Of a stretch of 13,865 bases of DNA, positions 1-6,447 are shown in pieces. The DNA is from Bdellovibrionales bacterium (GTDB taxonomy: Bacteria; Bdellovibrionota; Bacteriovoracia; Bacteriovoracales; Bacteriovoracaceae). Position 1 is the stretch's first letter; each line of letters opens with the position of its first letter. The stretch is from the NCBI GenBank assembly GCA_023250775.1, contig JAHFAA010000048.1, positions 1-13,865 on the forward strand, read 5' to 3'. Made by a program: the position numbers and the translations under genes. Below the pieces are notes generated by a model. That model was given only the letters and a program-made list of their open reading frames with translations. It ran no database searches and had not been told where the DNA came from.

Positions 1-10
1 CAGGTCGCTC

Positions 11-1039
11 ATGAAATTTAACAATACCGCTCTTCTTGATCTGGAATGCACCCTGCCTCCACACTTCATCACCTCGGAAGAGCTGGAAGAGAAAATTGCA
101 CCGACCTACCAACGTTTGAAATTAAGTGTCGGCCGTCTTGAGCTTTTTACCGGCATCAAACGCCGCGGTTACTGGCCTCTTGGTACGCGACCTTCCGAAA
201 TTGCCACCCTGGCTGCCAAAAAACTTCTTGCACGAACACGCCCGAACTCCATCGATCTGCTGATCAACGCCTCTGTCTGTCGTGATCAACTGGAACCGGC
301 CACCGCCATGACTATTCATGGGCAATTAGGACTTGAGCAGAAATGCATGGCCTTTGATTTATCCAACGCCTGCTTGGGTGTGGTCAACGCCTTAAGTGTG
401 GCGGGACAAATGATTGAGGCCGGCGCAATTAAAACGGCGCTGATTGTTTCGGGCGAAAATTCCGGGCCACTTCTCTTTCATACGATAGAACAAATTGGCC
501 AAAATTCCCAACTCACCCGCGAGCAGTTAAAAGGACTGCTCGCCAACTTAACTATCGGCTCGGCGGGTGTCGCCATTTTGCTAGGACATAAGGACCTGGC
601 CGGGGCATCACCCCACCTGTTGAAAAATTCAGTGACCTTAACCGAAGGCCGTCATTCGCACCTCTGCCAAGGCGATGGCACTCCCGACTCGCTCAGTATG
701 AAAACAGATTCAGAGGCCCTCTTGGTGGCCGGAAGCGAGCTTGCCGCCATAACCTTTCGTCATTTTTTAGAGGAATCCACAACTCCGGGCAGGAACTTCA
801 ACTGGGCCATCACCCATCAAGTCGGCGTGGCACACGAAGAAAAAATAATGTCTCTTTTAGAATTAAAAAGTATTCCCACTCATCGCACCTATCCCCTATT
901 TGGAAACACCGGCAGCGTGGCGCTTCCGCTTACGCTCTGGGATCTGCATCAAAGTGGGAAATTGAAATCCGGCGAGCGCTGTTGCCTGCTGGGAATCGGA
1001 AGCGGTCTCAGTTGTTCTTTTTTAGAATTGTGTTGGTAA
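11..1039 (+). CDS. oleA: OleA, 2-alkyl-3-ketoalkanoate synthase (thiolase-fold acyl-CoA condensing enzyme)
   Basis: First enzyme of long-chain olefin synthesis: it joins two fatty acyl-CoAs head to head by non-decarboxylative Claisen condensation, giving a 2-alkyl-3-ketoacid in the cytosol. The 342-residue protein has the KAS III/thiolase layout. The nucleophile is Cys121 in SNACLG, followed by His269 in THQVG and Asn299 in FGNTG. Glu95 in the LEPATA segment sits where OleA enzymes carry their characteristic catalytic-base glutamate, which FabH lacks, and this separates OleA from FabH. The C-terminal GIGSGLSCS segment is also OleA-like. From memory, the N-terminus aligns with Xanthomonas OleA from its MLFQN segment on, which supports the ATG at 11; AGGT five bases upstream is a fair ribosome site. 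Only ten bases lie upstream, so the promoter and any preceding gene are outside the window. The oleBCD neighbours make the call strong. Confidence 0.95.
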   Translation: MKFNNTALLDLECTLPPHFITSEELEEKIAPTYQRLKLSVGRLELFTGIKRRGYWPLGTRPSEIATLAAKKLLARTRPNSIDLLINASVCRDQLEPATAMTIHGQLGLEQKCMAFDLSNACLGVVNALSVAGQMIEAGAIKTALIVSGENSGPLLFHTIEQIGQNSQLTREQLKGLLANLTIGSAGVAILLGHKDLAGASPHLLKNSVTLTEGRHSHLCQGDGTPDSLSMKTDSEALLVAGSELAAITFRHFLEESTTPGRNFNWAITHQVGVAHEEKIMSLLELKSIPTHRTYPLFGNTGSVALPLTLWDLHQSGKLKSGERCCLLGIGSGLSCSFLELCW

Positions 1040-1043
1040 AAAT

Positions 1044-1048
1044 GGGAG
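1044..1048 (+). promoter_or_regulatory. Ribosome binding site of oleB
   Basis: GGGAG lies five bases before ATG 1054 and decides the oleB start. It comes just after the oleA stop codon (1037-1039), so oleB is probably translated in the wake of oleA. The same GGGAGAT-N-TTATG arrangement recurs before oleD. Confidence 0.65.
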
Positions 1049-1053
1049 ATGTT

Positions 1054-1992
1054 ATGCTGACCTTGTCCAAAGAACTGCAAACTCTATTTCCTTATCAAAG
1101 TCGTTCCTTTCAACTTTCTTCCGGCCTATCCCTTGCCTATGTTGACGAAGGAAAAGGTGAAGTTCTCCTGGCCCTTCATGGAAATCCCACCTGGTCTTTT
1201 TATTATCGCCAGGTCATTGCGCAGTTCAAAACACAATATCGCGTGATCGCCATCGACAATTTGGGGATGGGCCTGTCTGATCGCCCAGAGTCATATCAAG
1301 AACTGACTCTGGAAAAACACATTGAGCGTGTGTTTCAATTACTCAAGCATCTCAACATTTCCAAATGCACCTTAATCGGCCACGACTGGGGAGGGGCCAT
1401 CGCCACGGGTGTGGCCACCTTGGCCTCGAAACACAATCTTGAAATCAACAAAATGATTCTCATGAACACCGCGGCCTTTTGTGACGCCCTTATTCCCTGG
1501 CAAATTGCGCTCTGTCGCGTGCCTGTGTTTGGCCGCTTTTTAGTCCGCGGTTTAAATTTATTTGCCGGCCCGGCCACGCGAATGGCGGTGACACGTCCAC
1601 TCTCACCACTCATAAAAAAAGGACTACTCTTTCCCTATCAAGATTATGCTTCGCGAGTCGGCGTCCACGCCTTTGTCTTGGACATTCCCATGGAGGCCGA
1701 TCATCCTACTCGCAAATTTTTGAACACGATTGAGCAAAGCATTCCGACCATTGAGGCCCCGGTTTTATTTATCTGGGGCGGGCGTGACTTTTGCTTTACC
1801 CGACATTTTTTAGACCGCTGGTTAAAGCTCCTCCCCCAGGCCCAAGTCCAGTATTTGGAAGACGCCGGGCACTACGTTTTGGAAGATGCTCCCGCCGCGG
1901 TGTTAGCAACAATGCAAAATTTTTTATTAAGCAAAGAACATCCAGTCAGGAATAATTCAGATGAAACTAGAACAATTTCTCCGATCCAATAA
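1054..1992 (+). CDS. oleB: OleB, alpha/beta-hydrolase beta-lactone decarboxylase
   Basis: Final step of olefin synthesis: decarboxylation of the cis-beta-lactone made by OleC to a cis-olefin plus CO2. The 312-residue protein has the haloalkane-dehalogenase type alpha/beta-hydrolase fold. HGNPTW at 42-47 is the oxyanion loop, Asp111 in GHDWGG is the nucleophile, Asp245 in WGGRD is a candidate acid and His273 in DAGHYVLED is the base. An Asp rather than Ser nucleophile is the family hallmark. I chose ATG 1054 because GGGAG at 1044-1048 sits five bases before it. ATG 1042 is in frame four codons earlier but lacks a comparable site, and the far-upstream ATG 982 lies inside oleA and would add an unrelated 24-residue extension. 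The 3' end overlaps oleC by 32 bases in another frame. In some bacteria OleB and OleC are one fused protein; here they are separate. Confidence 0.93.
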   Translation: MLTLSKELQTLFPYQSRSFQLSSGLSLAYVDEGKGEVLLALHGNPTWSFYYRQVIAQFKTQYRVIAIDNLGMGLSDRPESYQELTLEKHIERVFQLLKHLNISKCTLIGHDWGGAIATGVATLASKHNLEINKMILMNTAAFCDALIPWQIALCRVPVFGRFLVRGLNLFAGPATRMAVTRPLSPLIKKGLLFPYQDYASRVGVHAFVLDIPMEADHPTRKFLNTIEQSIPTIEAPVLFIWGGRDFCFTRHFLDRWLKLLPQAQVQYLEDAGHYVLEDAPAAVLATMQNFLLSKEHPVRNNSDETRTISPIQ

Positions 1993-3610
1993 CCAAGATC
2001 ACGTTTGGGCCCTGCTTGAATTCTGGGCAAAAGAACAACCCAAGAAGATGGCACTGGTTGATTACCGTTCAAAAAAACTGCTCTCACTTTCCTTTGCCGA
2101 GCTGCACGCCAAGGCCTGTGGCATTGTCAAAATCCTGAGTAATTTGAAAACCCGACCTGGACAAAAGGCGCTCATTTTTTTGCGCCCCTCACTGGACTTT
2201 CATCCTTTGATTTTTGCTCTCTTTCGCCTGCAAATTGTTCCCATTTTTATTGACCCGTCCATGCCACGCCCGGAATTTTTGAAGGCGGTTAAACTTTTAA
2301 AACCGGAGATTATGATCGCCGAACCTTTGGCCATTTGGTTTTCACGCTTCTATAGCGAGGAGTTTTCCTCGATCACAATTTCTATCAGCAGCAAAAAATC
2401 TCTCGCCCTCGATCTTCCCTCCTTGCAAGATTTTCCCGCGGCCGCCCCAGAAGAAATCGCCTCTCTGCCCTGGCCTAAAGCACAGGACCTGGCTGCAGTG
2501 CTGTATACCTCCGGGGGAACCGGCATTCCCAAGGGTGTGCCCTATACCCACCGGATCTTTTGGCATCAAACCCTGAACTTAAAAAAATTATTTGGACTGA
2601 CTGAAAACGATTCCGACTACCCCGGTTTTCCGCTTTTTTCCATGTTCACACTCTGTCTTGGGATGCAAAGTGGCATTACTCAAATTGATCCCCGTGGTCC
2701 CGCCCGCTGTGATCCCAAGGCCGTGGCCCTTGACCTGATGAGAAGTAAATCCACTTTTGCTGCGGGTTCTCCCGCCATCTGGGAAAAGGTGGCGCAGTAT
2801 GCCCACAAAAATTCTCTCACCTTCCCCCATTTAAAATTTGTCACGATGTTTGGCGCCTCAGTGACCTTACGCCTGCATCAAGAATGGTCATCCCTTCTGC
2901 CCAACGGCACCACCTATACGCCCTATGGCGCTACAGAAGCGTTGCCTATTGCCTGCATCAGCGGCGAAGAAATTCTGACACAATTTTCGTCAAGGATTTT
3001 AGAAGGCCAGGGAACTTGTGTTGGACGACCGGCCCCAGGGATTGAAATCGCGATCATTCCCATCAACGATGAGTCCTTGGGCCCCTTGCAAAAACTACCC
3101 TCGCTTACTCCTTCTTTGCCTGGGGAAATCTGTGTCAAAGGCGACGTCGCCACTCATGAATATCTCTTTTTAGAAGAGGAAACAAAGTTAGGACGCATCG
3201 AAACGTCGAGCGGCATTTGGCATCGAATGGGGGATCTCGGGTATTTGGACAAAAACGGACTTTTGTGGTTTTTAGGCAGAAAAAAGCACCGGCTTGAAGG
3301 ACTTGGCCCTCTCTTATCGACAGAGAGCATCGAAGCGACTTACAATAATCACCCGGAGATACGCCGTTGTGCCTTGATTTGGGCCAACAATAAGAAGGGC
3401 GAGCGGGTGCCAACCTTGGCCATTGAACGAATGGATGGAAAAAAGTTTAAAGGTCGTGAGGCCCAGAACTTTGCACAGCACCTGATCAACTTCTCCGGAA
3501 AAAATCCACAGGCCAGTAGAGTTGGCCATTTTGTTTACGTTAAAAAATTGCCCGTGGATGTTCGACATAATATTAAGATAGATCGTCAAAAACTCTCGTC
3601 TATCTTCTAG
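1961..3610 (+). CDS. oleC: OleC, AMP-forming-superfamily beta-lactone synthetase
   Basis: Converts the syn 2-alkyl-3-hydroxyacid made by OleD to a beta-lactone using ATP, through an acyl-adenylate. The 549-residue protein belongs to the ANL adenylating superfamily. The phosphate loop YTSGGTGIPKG is at 182-192, YGATE at 322-326 (adenine/Mg contact), the ribose-binding Asp425 in MGDLGYLD, and the hinge region in FLGRKKHRLE. The C-terminal subdomain ends with RHNIKIDRQKL, where Lys539 is the usual A10 catalytic lysine; this RHN-K-I form is what I recall for OleC enzymes. Length matches OleC. ATG 1961 lies inside the 3' end of oleB (32-base overlap) with only a weak CAGG ribosome site at 1947-1950, which points to translational coupling. 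Alone it would be called a fatty-acyl-CoA/AMP ligase; the cluster fixes the role. Confidence 0.93.
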   Translation: MKLEQFLRSNNQDHVWALLEFWAKEQPKKMALVDYRSKKLLSLSFAELHAKACGIVKILSNLKTRPGQKALIFLRPSLDFHPLIFALFRLQIVPIFIDPSMPRPEFLKAVKLLKPEIMIAEPLAIWFSRFYSEEFSSITISISSKKSLALDLPSLQDFPAAAPEEIASLPWPKAQDLAAVLYTSGGTGIPKGVPYTHRIFWHQTLNLKKLFGLTENDSDYPGFPLFSMFTLCLGMQSGITQIDPRGPARCDPKAVALDLMRSKSTFAAGSPAIWEKVAQYAHKNSLTFPHLKFVTMFGASVTLRLHQEWSSLLPNGTTYTPYGATEALPIACISGEEILTQFSSRILEGQGTCVGRPAPGIEIAIIPINDESLGPLQKLPSLTPSLPGEICVKGDVATHEYLFLEEETKLGRIETSSGIWHRMGDLGYLDKNGLLWFLGRKKHRLEGLGPLLSTESIEATYNNHPEIRRCALIWANNKKGERVPTLAIERMDGKKFKGREAQNFAQHLINFSGKNPQASRVGHFVYVKKLPVDVRHNIKIDRQKLSSIF

Positions 3611-3621
3611 GTATAGTTTCT

Positions 3622-3635
3622 AGATCGGGAGATCT
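3622..3635 (+). promoter_or_regulatory. Ribosome binding site of oleD inside a small inverted repeat
   Basis: GGGAG at 3627-3631 lies five bases before ATG 3637. It is framed by the perfect inverted repeat AGATC (3622-3626) and GATCT (3631-3635), so an RNA hairpin here would show GGGA of the ribosome site in its four-base loop. The ribosome site is well supported; any regulatory effect of the five-pair stem is inference. Confidence 0.5.
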
Positions 3636-3636
3636 T

Positions 3637-4623
3637 ATGAAGGTGTTGGTAACGGGCGGTGGTGGTTTTCTAGGAAAGCGCATCGTCAGTATGTTGCAAA
3701 GAGAAGGGCACAAGGTTGCCTCAATTTCCAGAGGTAAATATCCAGACTTGATCAGTATGAACGTTGAATGCCATCAGGCCGATTTAAACGATGAAGTCGC
3801 CCTCAAAAAAGCACTCGAAGGCGTCGATGCGGTCATTCATACGGCGGCAAAAGTCGGAATTTTTGGTCGTTACGAAGATTTTTATAAAACCAATGTCCAA
3901 GGCACCCAGACTTTGATCAAGCTTATGAAAGAACAGGGAGTGAGCTATCTTGTCTTTACCAGTTCGCCCAGTGTGATCTTCGGCCAGGAAGATTTGTGTG
4001 GCGCCGATGAAACAGTTGCCTATCCCAAAAAATATATTAATTTCTATAGCGCCACCAAGGCGTTGGCGGAAAAACTTGTGCTGGAAGAAGGCAAGAAAAA
4101 GGACTCACTCAAAACCGTCTCGCTGCGCCCCCATTTAATTTTAGGCAGCGGCGATCAGAATTTATTCCCGCGACTTTTGAAGGCCCACCTGCACGGGAAA
4201 CTCAAAAAAATTGGTCGCGGTGAAAATCTGGTGGATGTCATTCATGTCGATAACGCCGCCAAAGCGCACCTTTTGGCCTTAGAAAAATTAGTCCAAGGTC
4301 GCCCTAGTTCGGGTGAATCCTATTTTCTAGGACAAGAATCTCCCGTGAATTTGTGGAAATTTCTGAATGATATTTTTGTCGATCTGGGCGTTGGCCCCAT
4401 CGAAAAGAGCATTCCTTTTTCTGTCGCCTATCAAGTAGGAAGGATCTTTGAAAAGGTCTATGCCTTTCAAGGACGCTTCGAAGAAGATCCACCCATGACG
4501 CGTTTCGTGGCCTTGCAATTGGCCAAGGGCCATTATTTTTCTCAGAAAAAGGCGCAGAAAGATTTGGACTACTATCCCTTCATCAATCTCACGCAATTAA
4601 AGACAGAGCTGATTGCACATTAG
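3637..4623 (+). CDS. oleD: OleD, NAD(P)-dependent 2-alkyl-3-ketoalkanoate reductase
   Basis: Reduces the 3-keto group of the OleA product to the 2-alkyl-3-hydroxyacid used by OleC. The 328-residue protein is an extended short-chain dehydrogenase of the 3-beta-hydroxysteroid dehydrogenase/epimerase type. The N-terminal nucleotide-binding motif GxxGxxG is at residues 7, 10 and 13 (TGGGGFLG). HTAAKVG after strand 4, TSSPSV (109-113 carries the active-site Ser/Thr segment) and the catalytic pair Tyr137/Lys141 in YSATK follow in the expected order. The substrate domain includes LRPHLILG and VDVIHVDN. The start has a strong GGGAG site five bases upstream. It is the last gene of the ole cluster, 26 bases after oleC, and converges on the ABC exporter gene. 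Without context it could be read as a sterol dehydrogenase-like SDR. Confidence 0.92.
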   Translation: MKVLVTGGGGFLGKRIVSMLQREGHKVASISRGKYPDLISMNVECHQADLNDEVALKKALEGVDAVIHTAAKVGIFGRYEDFYKTNVQGTQTLIKLMKEQGVSYLVFTSSPSVIFGQEDLCGADETVAYPKKYINFYSATKALAEKLVLEEGKKKDSLKTVSLRPHLILGSGDQNLFPRLLKAHLHGKLKKIGRGENLVDVIHVDNAAKAHLLALEKLVQGRPSSGESYFLGQESPVNLWKFLNDIFVDLGVGPIEKSIPFSVAYQVGRIFEKVYAFQGRFEEDPPMTRFVALQLAKGHYFSQKKAQKDLDYYPFINLTQLKTELIAH

Positions 4624-4641
4624 TCTTCACGCTGAAAATTT

Positions 4642-6447
4642 TTATTGGGTCACCGTTGGTAAGAGCGCCGCATGCGCCAGCTCTTGAAAGGCACCGGCGG
4701 AGTTGGCCAAAACAGAAGGTGGGCCTTCCTCCACAATGCGGCCATTTTTGAAAACCATAATGCGATCACATTCCGCCAGGGTGTTGAGACGATGGGCAAT
4801 GAGAAGACAAGTTCGTCCAATCATAACTTTGTGAACCGCTCGATGCACCAGCCCTTCCATTTCGGGGTCAACGTTGGCGGTCGCCTCATCCATGATCAAG
4901 ATGGATGGCGCTAAAAGTAAAATGCGAGTGATAGAGAGCAGTTGCTTTTGCCCCACGGATAAATTATTGCCATTTTCCAAAACTTCAAAATCCAGCAGCT
5001 TCTCTTTGGTCTTGATGGTATGAGAAAGGCCGGTCATGTCCATGGCATAAATTAAATGTTCATCAGTAAAACGTTTGGAGAAATCTAAATTCTCGCGCAT
5101 GGTTCCGTGGAAAATGATGACGTCCTGACCGATGTATCCAATTTGAGATCGCAAAAAATCACGCTGGTAATCTTGAATAGGGCGATCATCAATGAGAAGT
5201 TCGCCCCCTTGAAAAGGATAAAGACGCGCCAAAACACCCACGGTCGTGGTTTTTCCTGAACCGGTTCGACCTACGAAACCAATCTTTTCACCAGTGCGAA
5301 TTGAAAATGAAACATCATTGAGGGCGATCTGACCGGTGTCGTAACTCATTTGCACATTCTTAAATTCAATCTTGCCAAGCAGTGGGCCAGAGTGAATCGT
5401 GCCATCGCCAGCAAAGACATCATTCTCAGTCTTGTGACTTAAAAAGAGCGACAGTCTTTCCGCATTGGCAAAGGCCTTCTGAATAATATGTACTTCCCAA
5501 GCGATAATCATCACGGGATTGGCGAAGCGTTCGGTATAACGAATGATGGCGACGAAGAGGCCAACGGCCAGAGTATGATCCAGCACCATCTTTCCTCCAA
5601 ACCACACCAGGGTCACGAGAGGAAAAGTACACAGGAAGGCCACGACAGGACGGGTCCAGGCATAATACAAATTGGATTCAAGCAAAGTATTTTCCTGATC
5701 ATCGACTTTGCTTTTGAAAATTTTCTGACTCCACTCTTCCAGGCCCAAGGCACGGATGACTTCAATGCCGCTGATGAACTCGGAAAGCTGAGCATTAATT
5801 TGTCCCGAATGTTTGGAAATGCGCCGATTCAAAGCACGAATATTACCTCTCGTGGAAAAAATAAAAATAACCGCTGGAATCATCGAGGCCACAATCACGA
5901 CACCGATTCTCCAATTGCTAAAGAAGATGGCATAGGTGGCGGTGGCCCCCACAAAAACGGCATTGATCAGACGTCCTAAGCTGGCGGTAAAAAACTCTTC
6001 AAGTCCTTCAACGTCATGAGTAAGTCGAGTGACAATTCTGCCCTGAGGCTGGTGATCATAGAAATTCATGGGCAAAACGCACAGATGATTAAGCAACGCC
6101 TCTCTGACATTGAGAAGTGTATAGCTGGCATGACGAGCGAGAAGACGACGTCCCTGCCAATGGGCGAACATGGCAAGCCCCTCAAGACCTAAGATCATGG
6201 AAATGGGATAAGCTGCCTTGTCCCAACTTTTGGGAATGAACACCTCTTCAACGATGATGCCAATATAACGAGTAGACCAAATCGCCATCAGTGAGGAAAG
6301 AAAGATCAAGACAAGCGCCCAGATCAGCCCTTTCAGATGTCCTCGCGAATAGCGAAAAATAAAAAAGAGCGAGCGAATATCTGAAAGGCCCTTCAGACCT
6401 TTATGATCTTCCTGCTCGTCGGCCTGGACAAAATTAGTCGTACTCAT
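4642..6447 (-). CDS. ABC exporter half-transporter with canonical ATP site (MdlB-like)
   Basis: Inner-membrane half-transporter of 601 residues: a hydrophobic domain of about six helices (roughly 40-320), then a nucleotide-binding domain. Walker A is GRTGSGKT with Lys399, the Q-loop is in IGYIGQD, the signature is LSVGQ (496-500), Walker B runs into Asp520-Glu521 with the catalytic Glu intact, and His552 is the switch histidine in IAHRL. It overlaps the upstream ABC gene by ATGA (6444-6447) and almost certainly forms a heterodimer with it. The valine in LSVGQ faces the degenerate ATP site of the partner, the usual pattern in asymmetric exporters. As I recall, E. coli MdlB shares LSVGQ and MdlA shares the DD Walker B, so the pair looks MdlAB-like. 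The substrate cannot be read; drugs, lipids or peptides are possible. Confidence 0.92.
   Translation of the reverse strand: MSTTNFVQADEQEDHKGLKGLSDIRSLFFIFRYSRGHLKGLIWALVLIFLSSLMAIWSTRYIGIIVEEVFIPKSWDKAAYPISMILGLEGLAMFAHWQGRRLLARHASYTLLNVREALLNHLCVLPMNFYDHQPQGRIVTRLTHDVEGLEEFFTASLGRLINAVFVGATATYAIFFSNWRIGVVIVASMIPAVIFIFSTRGNIRALNRRISKHSGQINAQLSEFISGIEVIRALGLEEWSQKIFKSKVDDQENTLLESNLYYAWTRPVVAFLCTFPLVTLVWFGGKMVLDHTLAVGLFVAIIRYTERFANPVMIIAWEVHIIQKAFANAERLSLFLSHKTENDVFAGDGTIHSGPLLGKIEFKNVQMSYDTGQIALNDVSFSIRTGEKIGFVGRTGSGKTTTVGVLARLYPFQGGELLIDDRPIQDYQRDFLRSQIGYIGQDVIIFHGTMRENLDFSKRFTDEHLIYAMDMTGLSHTIKTKEKLLDFEVLENGNNLSVGQKQLLSITRILLLAPSILIMDEATANVDPEMEGLVHRAVHKVMIGRTCLLIAHRLNTLAECDRIMVFKNGRIVEEGPPSVLANSAGAFQELAHAALLPTVTQ
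4661..4685. repeat. Nested inverted repeat near the convergent gene ends
   Basis: AAGAGC (4661-4666) and GCTCTT (4680-4685) form a perfect six-base inverted repeat enclosing the palindrome CGCATGCG (4669-4676). It lies in the C-terminal codons of the ABC gene, 38 bases past the oleD stop. On the + strand no T-run follows, so it is not a classical intrinsic terminator; it could still slow read-through from the ole operon. It may be coincidental. Confidence 0.25.

Noticed and set aside
11..1039. OleA as an ordinary FabH or chalcone-type synthase
   Set aside because: The LEPATA glutamate, the N-terminal match to OleA and the adjacent oleBCD genes favour OleA.
982..1053. Upstream start for oleB at ATG 982
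   Set aside because: It lies within oleA coding sequence in another frame, would add an unrelated 24-residue leader, and has no ribosome site; ATG 1054 has GGGAG five bases upstream.
5488..5979. 163-residue open frame on the + strand
   Set aside because: It lies fully antisense to the ABC exporter gene, whose frame shows conserved domain structure. Its translation is low-complexity and polar with no family motif.
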